Source of the DNA: Saccharothrix saharensis | GTDB lineage: Bacteria > Actinomycetota > Actinomycetes > Mycobacteriales > Pseudonocardiaceae | DNA length: 64,000 nt | Assembly: GCF_006716745.1 (NCBI RefSeq) | Contig: NZ_VFPP01000001.1 | Location: forward strand, 620,001-684,000 | Direction of reading: 5' to 3' | The notes under the pieces: generated by a model | What the model was told of the DNA's origin: nothing | What the model saw: only the letters and a program-made list of their open reading frames with translations | The model's database searches: none | Translations under genes and position numbers: made by a program | In this document: one piece after another, positions 18,120 to 26,305 of the stretch | Numbering within the stretch: position 1 is the first letter of the stretch | Layout of the letters: every line of letters starts with the position of its first letter

Positions 18120-19568
18120 GGCGGATTCAACCGGTCGTCGCAACACCTTGATCGTGGAGGGGTCGGATGGGACGGCCAGCAGGGTGGATGACGACTGTGA
18201 CGGGGCGTCCGGCGATGAGATCCCCGGGGCGGCCTCCGATTCGTCGTGATGTGGAGCGTGCGTTCTGGAATGCGATCGCGGAAGGGGTGTCCACTGAGGA
18301 TGCGGCTGTCGCGTGCGGCGTGTCGGGGCCGGTGGGCTGGCGGTGGTTCCGGCAGCGTGGTGGCGTGCCCTCGATCAGTCTCACCCCACCATCTGGCAGG
18401 TATCTGTCGTTCGCCGAGCGCGAGGAGATTGCGCTGCTGAGGGTCCAGGACGTCGGCGTGCGCGAGATCGCCCGCAGGTTGGGGCGGTCACCGTCGACGA
18501 TTTCGCGGGAGTTGCGCCGCAACGCCGCCACCCGCGGTGGTCGGTTGGACTACCGGGCCTCGATCGCGCAGTGGAAGGCCGAACTGATGGCCCGACGCCC
18601 GAAGGCCGCCAAGCTCGCCGCCGATGATCTGCTCCGCGAGTACGTCCAGGACCGGCTTGCCGGCGCGATCGGCACGCCCGGAGGAGTGGAGGTCGGGCCG
18701 ATCGCGCGCAAGTGGAACGGCCGCGGCAAACCCCGGCAAGAGGACCGCGAATGGGTGACGGCGTGGAGTCCGGAGCAGATCAGTCGCAGGTTGCCGCTGG
18801 ACTTCCCCGATGATGAGTCCATGCGGATCTCGCACGAGGCGATCTACCAGGCCCTCTACGTCCAGGGGCGCGGCGCGCTGCGGCGGGAGTTGGTCGCCTG
18901 TCTGCGCACCGGTCGTGCGCTGCGGGTGCCGCGTGCTCGCGCCCGCCAACGCGCGAGCGGTCACGTCACCGCCGAGGTGATGATCAGCGAGCGTCCGGCC
19001 GAAGTCGAGGACCGGGCGGTGCCGGGTCACTGGGAAGGCGATCTGATTATCGGCGCCGACCGGTCGGCCATCGGCACGCTGGTGGAGCGGACGACGCGGT
19101 TCACGATGCTGCTGCACCTGCCCCGCATGGAAGGCTTCGGCACCGAACGGCACGTCAAGAACGGTCCCGCGTTGGCCGGTCGCGGCGCCCTGGCGGTGAA
19201 GGACGCGATCGCGGCGAGGTTCACGACCATGCCCGACCAGTTGCGGCGGTCGTTGACCTGGGACCGCGGCAAGGAACTGGCCCGGCACGCGCAGCTGCGG
19301 ATCGAGACCGGGGTGGCGGTCTACTTCGCCGACCCGCACAGCCCATGGCAGCGCGGCACGAACGAGAACACCAACGGCCTGCTGCGCCAGTACTTCCCCA
19401 AGGGAACCGACCTGTCCCGATGGGACGTCGACGAGATCGAAGCCGTCGCCGCCGCACTGAACAGCAGACCCCGCAAGACCCTCGGCTGGAGGACACCTGC
19501 GGAAGCCTTCAACGATCATCTATCCTCGCTCCAACAAGCTGGTGTTGCGACGACCGATTGAATCCGCC
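18120..19568 (+). mobile_element. IS30-family insertion sequence inside the IS3 integrase gene
   Basis: Ends are a 28-bp inverted repeat with one mismatch, starting GGCGGATTCAA on the left (18120) and ending TTGAATCCGCC on the right (19568). A 3-bp target duplication GGT flanks it (18117-18119 and 19569-19571). Removing element and one GGT restores the IS3 reading frame (GST-YTAF). Confidence 0.88.
18167..19561 (+). CDS. IS30-family transposase
   Basis: 464 residues, intact. The N-terminal helix-turn-helix region includes LSFAEREEIALLRVQDVGVR followed by EIARRLGRSPSTISRELRRN. The catalytic core has GHWEGDLIIGADRSAIGTLV (first D), LTWDRGKELARH (second D) and WQRGTNENTNGLLRQYFPKG (E and the IS30 signature). 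The gene runs into the right inverted repeat, so the last codons overlap it, as is usual in this family. Confidence 0.93.
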   Translation: MGRPAGWMTTVTGRPAMRSPGRPPIRRDVERAFWNAIAEGVSTEDAAVACGVSGPVGWRWFRQRGGVPSISLTPPSGRYLSFAEREEIALLRVQDVGVREIARRLGRSPSTISRELRRNAATRGGRLDYRASIAQWKAELMARRPKAAKLAADDLLREYVQDRLAGAIGTPGGVEVGPIARKWNGRGKPRQEDREWVTAWSPEQISRRLPLDFPDDESMRISHEAIYQALYVQGRGALRRELVACLRTGRALRVPRARARQRASGHVTAEVMISERPAEVEDRAVPGHWEGDLIIGADRSAIGTLVERTTRFTMLLHLPRMEGFGTERHVKNGPALAGRGALAVKDAIAARFTTMPDQLRRSLTWDRGKELARHAQLRIETGVAVYFADPHSPWQRGTNENTNGLLRQYFPKGTDLSRWDVDEIEAVAAALNSRPRKTLGWRTPAEAFNDHLSSLQQAGVATTD

Positions 19569-20220
19569 GGTCGATCCGCGGTCGCTGTGGTGGATCAGCT
19601 GTCCGTCGCGCACATCACGGGACCAGATCGCGTATTCCAGGGCGCCGAGCACGAGGTCGGTGTCGCAGCGGTCGCTGGTCTTCCAGCCCACGATCCGGTT
19701 GGAGAACGCGTCGCGCACGGCCGCGAGCCAGAAGACGCCCTCGCCGGTGCGGATCCGGGTGGCGTCGGCGACCCACAACCGGTCCGGCGCGGGTGCGGTG
19801 AAGTCCCGGTTCACCCGATCCGGTGCCGGTGCGGCCCGCGGATCCTGCCTCGTCGACGGGGCGCGCCACTGTTTGCGCAGGAAGGCATCCTGCAGGCCGG
19901 CCTGGCGCATCAGCCGCTCGACCCGCTTGCGCGACACGCGGATACCACGACGTCGCAGGACCTGGTGCACCCGCGGGCTGCCGTAGGTACCGCCCGAGGC
20001 GGTGTGGATGTCGGCGATCTCCGCGGTGATCGCCCGGTCCTCGCGATCGCGATCCGACGGGTCGGTCTGTCGGGCCACCCAGCCGTGGTAGGTGGAGGAG
20101 GCGACGCCCAGGACCCGGAGGACGAACTCGACCCCCGAAGCGGTCGCGAAGCTGCTCGATCAGCTTCACGACCGTCGGCGGGTCGGGTCGAGTTCCGCCG
20201 CGAAAACGCGGACGCGGTCT

Positions 20221-20475
20221 TCAGAATTTCGTTGGCGCGCTGAGTTCCGCGTTCTCCTTGCGCAGCCGGCGCAGCTCCTCCGACTCGGTCCCGGTGGGCC
20301 GGTCGTCCCGCTCGCCGCGGTCGGCCTCATCCTGCCGGATCCAGTTCCGCAACGCCTCGTGGTGCACGCCCAGCTGCTCGGCCAGGCGCCGGATCACCGG
20401 CTTGGGGTCGGACTCCCGGTACAAGCGGACAGCCCGAGCCCGCAACTCGTCGGGGTACTTCTTCGGTGGTGCCAC
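20221..20475 (-). pseudogene. IS3-family OrfA, frameshifted near its end
   Basis: From the GTG at 20475 the frame reads APPKKYPDELRARAVRLYRE, then LAEQLGVHHEALRNWIRQDE and EELRRLRKENAEL, a classic IS3 OrfA helix-turn-helix plus leucine zipper. It then ends prematurely (SAPTKF, stop), while the expected ANEILKTASAF lies in another frame. OrfB follows in the order and orientation expected for the element. Confidence 0.8.
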
Positions 20476-20709
20476 GGACGACTTCTTAAGTTGGTAGTCG
20501 TCCGGTACGACGTGCCGGATGCCTGGACGGGTCGGGTATGGCTGGGACGCCTTGCCGGCCTGCGGGTGCGGCTTGAAGGGAGTGGCCACCCGACCTGTCC
20601 GGACGCTGCCGACCGCTGATTGAAGTCTGCGAACCGTCGCTGCGTTCAAGGAGGTGCCAGCGGAGCGTCCATAAGCTGACCTGCGTCAACGTGCAAGCGG
20701 GAGGATTGG
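20476..20709. other. Junction between the IS3 remnant and the second IS110 remnant
   Basis: About 230 bp that should contain the outer IS3 end and the non-coding left end of the next IS110-type element. No gene seen. Confidence 0.4.
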
Positions 20710-21817
20710 TTGAACCCGGTGTGGGTCGGGGTGGATGTCGGCAAGGAACACCACTGGGCCTGTGTGCTGGACGCCGAGGGACGCCGTCTGCTGTCCCGGC
20801 GAGTGGCCAACGACGAGGCCGATTTGCTGGCACTGCTGGGCGAAATGACCCGCCTGGGCGCCGACCAGGCGCAGTGGGCGGTGGACCTGACCACCGTGGA
20901 GGCGGCTCTGCCGCTGACCGTGTTGTGGGAACACGGCCAGTCGGTGAGCTACCTGCCCGGCAAGGCGGTCAGCCGCGCCGCGGCTGGCTACCGCAGCGAG
21001 GGCAGGACCGACGCCAAGGACGCCCGTGTCATCGCCGACCAGGCCCGGATGCGACGCGATCTGGCCGAGCTGCGCCCCACCGACGAGCTCGTGGTCGAGT
21101 TGCGGATGCTCACCACCCGCCGTGCGGACCTGGTGGCCGCCCGCACCCGCGCTCTCAACCGACTGCGCCAACACTTGACCGCGGTCTGCCCCGCGCTGGA
21201 ACGGGCGGCCAGCCCCACCGACCCACGCGCCTGGGTGGTACGGCTGTCGCGTTACCAACGCCCGAAGGCGATCCGCCGCGAAGGCGCAGACCGCCCGTCT
21301 GCCGGCGAGGACATCGCCGCCGACCTGGTCGCCGGCCTGGCCAAGGAGGTGACCGACCTCGACGGGCGGATCACCGAGCTGGACACCGCCATCGAGGCCC
21401 GGTTCCGCCGCCACCACCAGGCTACGGTGATCACCAGCCTACCCGCATGGGATTCCGCCTGGGCGCCGAGTTCCTCGCCGCCGTCGGCGACCCCGACCTG
21501 TTCACCTCGCCCGACCAGTTGGCCGCCTACGCCGGACTGGCACCGGTGCCCCACGACTCCGGCAAACGCACCGGCCGCCTGCAAAGGCCACCCGCTACCA
21601 CCGCGGACTGCGACGAGCACTGTTCATGGCCGCCCTGACCGCCATCCGCTGCTGCCCGACCTCCCGCGCCTACTACGACAGGAAACGCAGCGAAGGCAAA
21701 CGCCCCGTCCAGGCCTTCATGGCCCTGGCACGCCGACGAATCAACGTCCTATGGGCACTGCTGCGCGACAACCGGCACTACCAAGCCTCACTCCCGATCA
21801 CAGCCCACGCGGCTTGA
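20710..21817 (+). pseudogene. Second IS110-family transposase, frameshifted
   Basis: From GTG-like start (NPVWVGVDVGKEHHWACVLD) through GYRSEGRTDAKDARVIADQA and ALNRLRQHLTAV to ARFRRHHQATVITSLP the frame is normal. Then it shifts near 21450 (GAEFLAAVGDPDLFTSPDQL, AAYAGLAPVPHDSGKRTGRL) and again near 21600 (MAALTAIRCCPTSRAYYDRK, ending ITAHAA at 21817). The conserved C-terminal domain is thus split over three frames. The protein is only distantly related to the intact IS110 transposase at 10051. Confidence 0.85.
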
Positions 21818-22038
21818 CACCGACATTGAGACTCCCTTCAGGCCCTATCGGACCATGCCTGGGAAGACTCCTGGCTACCGGGGGAACCTCACGGGCCGTT
21901 GATAGAGAATGGCCGTCGCGTACCAAGTTGATGGTCGCCGCGGTATGGGCAAGGTTCACGATCTGGTGCCCCTGCAGCACTTGATGATCGATGGCGGACG
22001 CCGCAGCTGCTGCGGCTGCGGCGCCTCGCCCGGTTCGA
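21818..22038. other. Intergenic, nothing recognised
   Basis: About 220 bp after the IS110 remnant and before the convergent end of the secreted-protein gene. No gene, hairpin or transposon end could be assigned. Confidence 0.4.
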
Positions 22039-22485
22039 TCAGCTGATGGACTGCGGCGTGCCGCAGGACCACACGCTGCTGCTGCCCGAGTTCATCCACG
22101 AGCACATGGTGGCCGTCCCCCGGATGAACGTCCCGGGGAACTTCGCCTCGCGGGTCGGGAAGACGAAGCTGCTGTTGTTGCCTACCGTGACGAACGGGAG
22201 GTTGTAGGTGCCTGCGCTTGATGTGATCTTGATGTAAAGCGCACTCGAACTGCGGTGAAACCCGGTGTCCGCGATGCTGCCGTTGGCCTTGACGACGTTC
22301 GTGCCGACGACGACGGAGCCGTTGTAGTAGCCGTCAACACTGTCGACACTGACCGCCTGCTGCGTTCCCACCTGCTGCTGCGCCGTTGCGCTCGACCTCG
22401 GCGCGGCCAAGGCCGGCGAGGACAACGCCAGGACGGTGAACAGGGCGGCCAGCGCCACGCCGAGCGGTTTGATAATCGATTTCAA
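22039..22485 (-). CDS. Small secreted protein
   Basis: 148 residues from the TTG at 22485, chosen because GGAAGGAACCATC precedes it and because translation then begins directly with a signal peptide (KSIIKPLGVALAALFTVLAL, SSPALAA). The mature part (VDGYYNGSVVVGTNVVKANG, then GTYNLPFVTVGNNSSFVF) is beta-rich with two cysteines near the end (TATMCSWMNSGSSSVWSCG), probably one disulfide. It is transcribed divergently from SARP regulator 2, the same arrangement as regulator 1 and its secreted neighbour, although the two secreted proteins are not clearly related in sequence. Role unknown. Confidence 0.7.
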   Translation of the reverse strand: MKSIIKPLGVALAALFTVLALSSPALAAPRSSATAQQQVGTQQAVSVDSVDGYYNGSVVVGTNVVKANGSIADTGFHRSSSALYIKITSSAGTYNLPFVTVGNNSSFVFPTREAKFPGTFIRGTATMCSWMNSGSSSVWSCGTPQSIS

Positions 22486-22655
22486 GATGGTTCCTTCCCG
22501 AGGATTGGCCTCGCGGTCTATCGCGAGTTGGCCACGAACGGAACGACACTCCCGGATTGGCTCCTGCTGCACGTCGCCCTGCATGTACGGGTAACTCGCT
22601 CTCGAAGTGGATCCGGTTGGGGGCCGTCGTGGTGTTGTCCACCATCGCGGCAGCG

Positions 22656-22683
22656 CGCTAAGAACCCGCTAAATCTCCGTTGT
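22656..22683. promoter_or_regulatory. Putative SARP operator, copy of the one at 16937-16964
   Basis: CGCTAA at 22656-22661 and 22667-22672, then CGTTGT at 22678-22683, each 11 bp apart. This is the reverse complement of the block upstream of regulator 1. The surrounding 40 bp match with only a few differences. It lies 28 bp before the start of regulator 2 and between it and the divergent secreted-protein gene. Confidence 0.7.
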
Positions 22684-22710
22684 ATCTCCTGCTCCCAACC
22701 GGTATCCAGG

Positions 22711-25518
22711 ATGAGGGGAGGGGTTGCGGTGGAAGCTGATCGTCGCGTCGTAGTGGGGGTGCTGGGTGAGGTGGAGATGTGGCTGGATGACCGGCCGCAA
22801 CCCGTAGGGCACGCCCGCCAGCGGTCGGTGCTCGCGGTGCTGGCGGCGGAGGCCAACCGGGTGGTGCCGGTGGACAGCCTGATCGACCGTGTCTGGGGCG
22901 AACGCCCGCCGAACACGGCGCGATCGGTGTTGCGCGTCTACCTGACCCACCTACGCCGGGCGCTGGCCACGTCCAGGGCCACGGTTACCCGACACGGCAG
23001 CGGATACGTGCTGGCTACCGAGCTCGACACCGTGGATCTGCACCGGTTCCGCTGGCTCTTCGCCTCGGCGCGGGGGCAGGAAGACCCGCAGCGTGCCCTG
23101 ACGGTCGTCGAGGAGGCCCTCGCGTTATGGCGGGGTGAACCGCTGGCCGAGCTGGACACCGCCTGGGCGCAGGCAGTGCGAGAGCGATTACGCCGGGAAC
23201 GCGCCGCCGCCGAGACCGACCGGATCGACTGGGCGCTCGCCTGCGGCCGGCACCGACAGGTGCTGCCGGAGCTGACCGCACGGGCCGAGGCCGAGCCGCT
23301 GGACGAGCGGGTGACCGGGCAGGTGATGCTCGCGCTGTACCGCGCCGGCCGTCAAGCCGACGCCCTGGCTCACTACCAGCGCACCCGGCAGCACCTGGTG
23401 GAGGAGCTGGGCATCGACCCCGGCCCGGCACTGCACCAGCTGCACCAGCGCATCCTCACCTCCGACCCCACCCTCAGCCCGACGAACACAACAACAACCA
23501 CAGTTGGCGCGCCGTCACTGATGGTGCCGCGGCAACTGCCCGCCCCGCCCCGGAGGTTCACCGGCCGCACCGACCACCTGACCGTCCTGAACGCCGCACT
23601 GGACCGGCGAGGCACCGGGGTGATCTTCGCGATCGGCGGAGCGGGCGGCATCGGCAAGACCTGGCTGGTCCTGGCCTGGGCCCACCGCCATCTCGACCGG
23701 TTCCCCGACGGGCAACTGTTCGTCGACCTACGCGGGTTCAGCCCGGACGGCACACCCACCGATCCCGCGGTGGCGGTGCGCGGCTTCCTCGACGCCCTGG
23801 GCGTGCCCCCCGACCGCATCCCGGTCGACCCCCAGGCCCAGGCCGCGCTGTACCGCAGCCTGGTCGCCGAGAAGCGGATGCTGATCGTGCTGGACAACGC
23901 TGCCACCACCGAGCAGGTCATGCCGCTGCTGCCCGGCGGCACCACCTGCACCGTGCTGGTCACCAGCCGCCACCGACTACACGGCCTGACCGCCCGGCAC
24001 GGCGCCCACCCGCTGCCCCTCGGGGTGCTCACCGACGCCGAGTCCCACGCCCTGCTCGTCGCCATCCTCGGCGCCGACCGCATCGCCGACGACGCCCACT
24101 TCACCGCCGAACTGATCGCGCTGTGCGCAGGGTTCCCGCTCGCGCTCGGCCTGGTCGCCGCCCGCGCCCAACCCGACCTCCCCCTGGCCGAGGCAGTCAG
24201 CGAGCTGCGCGAGTCGGGCCTGGACGCCCTCGACGCCGACGACCCCACCGCCAGCCTGCCCGCCGTGCTGTCCTGGTCCCTGCGCCACCTCACCGACACT
24301 CAGCGCACCGCGTTCGCGCTGCTCGGGATCGCCCCCGGCCCTGACATCGGCCTGCCCGCCGCCACCAGCCTCACCGGCCTGCCGGACCGGGAAGCACGCA
24401 TCGTGCTGCGCGCCCTGGCCGACGTCTCCCTCCTCGACCACACCTCTGGCGGCCGATACGCGATGCACGACCTGGTGCGCGCCTACGCCACCACCATCGC
24501 TCACGACCTGCCCGAACCTGTCCGGGGAGCGGCGCTGGATCGGGTGGTCGACTTCTACCTGCATACCACCTATGCCGCTGACCGCCTCCTGTTTCCCCAA
24601 CTCCATCAGATTCGCCTCGATCCACCGACGTCCGGCGGTCATTCTCAACCGTTGGCCGACAGGTCGGCCGCGTTCGCATGGCTGGACGCGGAACACCGCC
24701 ACCTGTTGGCCGCACAGCACGTCGCCGCCACAGAGCACCGCCACCACATCGTGTGGCAACTGGCCTCGGCTCTGACGACCTTCCACCTTCGGCGCGGACA
24801 CCGCCACGACAACCTCACCGTGTGGAGGACCGCGCTGAACGCCACTGCCCATCTGCCCGACCCCAACGCACTTGTCCTCAGCCACCGACGCCTCGGCCGC
24901 GCCTATGCAGATATGGGGCGACACGAGGAGGCAGACCGGCATCTGGTCCAAGCCCTCGCACTCGCCGAACACCACGACGACCCCAGCCAACAGGCCCAAG
25001 CCCACGGCGAACTCTCGTGGGCTTTGTACGTGCGGGCAAACGGTCAGCAAGCCTTAGAGCACGCCAAAAGCGCTCTAGAAATCCACAATGCTCTCGACCA
25101 ACAAGCCTGGAAAGCCCATGCGCTCAACATGGTGGCCTGGTTGAGCGCCCACCTAGGCGAGTACGATACGGCCCGTAAGCACTGCCAGACTGCCCTGGCC
25201 CTGCACCGCAGCCAGCATGACCTCTTCGGCGAGGCGAACATCCAGGACGTCTCGGGTTGGATCGACCACCAAACCGGCCAGCACAACCAGGCCGTCGATC
25301 ACTACCAACAGGCCTTGACCCTGTTCCACCGCCTTGGCCACACAACCGCCGCCACCGACGTCCTCGAACACCTCGGCCATCCGTACTCCGCCCTCGGTCA
25401 ACATGACGAAGCCCTCACGGTCTGGCGGGAAGCACTGGAGCTGTACCGACAGCAAGGGCGTGAGGCCGACGCCGAGCGGGTGCAACGACAACTTGCCGAC
25501 CTCCACAACACCCGATAA
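22711..25518 (+). CDS. SARP/AfsR-type transcriptional regulator 2
   Basis: 935 residues from the ATG at 22711 (MRGGVAVEADRRVVVGVLGE), chosen by alignment with regulator 1; the frame is open further upstream but that part overlaps the divergent secreted-protein gene. Domains: winged helix (GHARQRSVLAVLAAEANRVV), BTAD (LWRGEPLAELDTAWAQAVRE), NB-ARC with GGAGGIGKT and Walker B RMLIVLDNAA, then TPRs to the end (EALTVWREALELYRQQGRE). Sequence identity with regulator 1 is very high in the first 280 residues and moderate in the TPRs, suggesting duplication with divergence of the sensor part. It is expected to bind the 11-bp repeats at 22656-22683, and by homology those at 16937-16964. Confidence 0.92.
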   Translation: MRGGVAVEADRRVVVGVLGEVEMWLDDRPQPVGHARQRSVLAVLAAEANRVVPVDSLIDRVWGERPPNTARSVLRVYLTHLRRALATSRATVTRHGSGYVLATELDTVDLHRFRWLFASARGQEDPQRALTVVEEALALWRGEPLAELDTAWAQAVRERLRRERAAAETDRIDWALACGRHRQVLPELTARAEAEPLDERVTGQVMLALYRAGRQADALAHYQRTRQHLVEELGIDPGPALHQLHQRILTSDPTLSPTNTTTTTVGAPSLMVPRQLPAPPRRFTGRTDHLTVLNAALDRRGTGVIFAIGGAGGIGKTWLVLAWAHRHLDRFPDGQLFVDLRGFSPDGTPTDPAVAVRGFLDALGVPPDRIPVDPQAQAALYRSLVAEKRMLIVLDNAATTEQVMPLLPGGTTCTVLVTSRHRLHGLTARHGAHPLPLGVLTDAESHALLVAILGADRIADDAHFTAELIALCAGFPLALGLVAARAQPDLPLAEAVSELRESGLDALDADDPTASLPAVLSWSLRHLTDTQRTAFALLGIAPGPDIGLPAATSLTGLPDREARIVLRALADVSLLDHTSGGRYAMHDLVRAYATTIAHDLPEPVRGAALDRVVDFYLHTTYAADRLLFPQLHQIRLDPPTSGGHSQPLADRSAAFAWLDAEHRHLLAAQHVAATEHRHHIVWQLASALTTFHLRRGHRHDNLTVWRTALNATAHLPDPNALVLSHRRLGRAYADMGRHEEADRHLVQALALAEHHDDPSQQAQAHGELSWALYVRANGQQALEHAKSALEIHNALDQQAWKAHALNMVAWLSAHLGEYDTARKHCQTALALHRSQHDLFGEANIQDVSGWIDHQTGQHNQAVDHYQQALTLFHRLGHTTAATDVLEHLGHPYSALGQHDEALTVWREALELYRQQGREADAERVQRQLADLHNTR

Positions 25519-25714
25519 CGGCCCCGGCAAGCACACCCTGACCCGCCAACGTCCGTCGACCCGGATGACGGCCACGGCCCGTGACCCTGAGGTGGTCCCC
25601 ACCCACCGGCCCGTCTCCCGGTACCACTGGCTACGCAGGTGTACCTCTGGCGAGCCGTCAGACCAATTCCCCACGGTCGCCGGGAGGTGGATCGTTGGTT
25701 GCCGGTGTTTCACT

Positions 25715-25873
25715 GAACTACCAGCGAGGTCTGGGACGAGATTCGTTACCCCGGCCTATCCTGGCTCTGGGCATATGAGTTCGTCGACCGGGTCAGCTGT
25801 CCGATGTGCTTCGGCGCGGGGTTCGACAACTGGGTGTTGGCCGCCTATCTCGTTCCCGAGCTGGCCGCTGCCT
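25715..25873 (+). pseudogene. Startless gene fragment
   Basis: The frame reads EVWDEIRYPGLSWLWAYEFV, DRVSCPMCFGAGFDNWVLAA and ends YLVPELAAA-stop at 25873. It is opened by a TGA just upstream, with no usable start codon. Natural composition suggests the 3' end of a real gene. Family not recognised. Confidence 0.4.
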
Positions 25874-26178
25874 GACGGTCCGGTTCCGGTACCGCTGGCC
25901 CGGTCCGACACCGGCCGCCCACCGTTCACGGTGAACTACCCAAGCGAAAGTGGTCTGTCGTCCGTGACTTGGAGCCGGTCAGGCGTACTGGTCGGCTCTA
26001 TCTGCCGCCGTCGGCCCGACCGGCGCGGTGGTGCCGCACACCGGGCAGTCGGGCAGCCGATCCCAGGTCTCGGCGAGCGGGCCGGGAGGGCTCTGTGCCC
26101 TGGGGGTGGCACGACGCCCGTCCCGGCCCTGCCGTCCGAGCCCCCTCTGCCCGGCGTCGCCAGCATCGGCTTCCGACG

Positions 26179-26196
26179 CCGGAAGTCCGCCGGAAG
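26179..26196. promoter_or_regulatory. Putative SARP-type heptamer repeats upstream of regulator 3
   Basis: CCGGAAG at 26179-26185 and again at 26190-26196, exactly 11 bp apart, about 110 bp upstream of the regulator 3 start. TTGACA follows at 26214-26219. The 11-bp pitch fits SARP binding, but the heptamer differs from that of regulators 1 and 2. Confidence 0.5.
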
Positions 26197-26305
26197 GTCG
26201 TTGAATTCCCTGCTTGACAGCGGTATCTATGACCGATCGGGAAGGAACTCGTCGTCACGTCAGGTCGGGCGTGGTGCGAAGGCCGGCACTGAAGGCGGGT
26301 GATCG

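Larger units (their letters stand above)
17799..20169 (-). pseudogene. IS3-family OrfB (integrase), interrupted by an IS30 element and frameshifted
   Basis: The amino-terminal part lies right of the IS30 insertion (KLIEQLRDRFG at about 20169, a frame change, then GTYGSPRVHQVLRRRGIRVSRKRV and DRLWVADATRIRTGEGVFWLA, ending IHHSDRGST at 19569). The carboxy-terminal part lies left of it (TYTAFRFAERLQDNGILPSM, DNALMENFFSTLKIELVYRR, to 17799). Together these give a complete DDE integrase with D (VADAT), D (HHSDRGS) and E (LMENFFSTLK). The frameshift near 20130 and the insertion inactivate it. Confidence 0.88.
25519..26305. other. 787-bp gap between regulators 2 and 3 with gene debris
   Basis: A startless plus-strand fragment (25715-25873) is listed separately. 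On the minus strand, 25985-26110 encodes a zinc-ribbon-like tail (ETWDRLPDCPVCGTTAPVG, ending at TGA) without a clear start, and 25513-25713 encodes QWYRETGRWVGTTSGSRAVA in a frame that overlaps regulator 2. All look like remnants. The 3' part holds the putative operator of regulator 3. Confidence 0.45.

Noticed and set aside
22039..22584. Longer version of the second secreted protein starting at 22584
   Set aside because: The TTG at 22485 has a ribosome-binding site and gives a signal peptide at the extreme amino-terminus; the extension is Arg/Glu-rich and would bury the signal.
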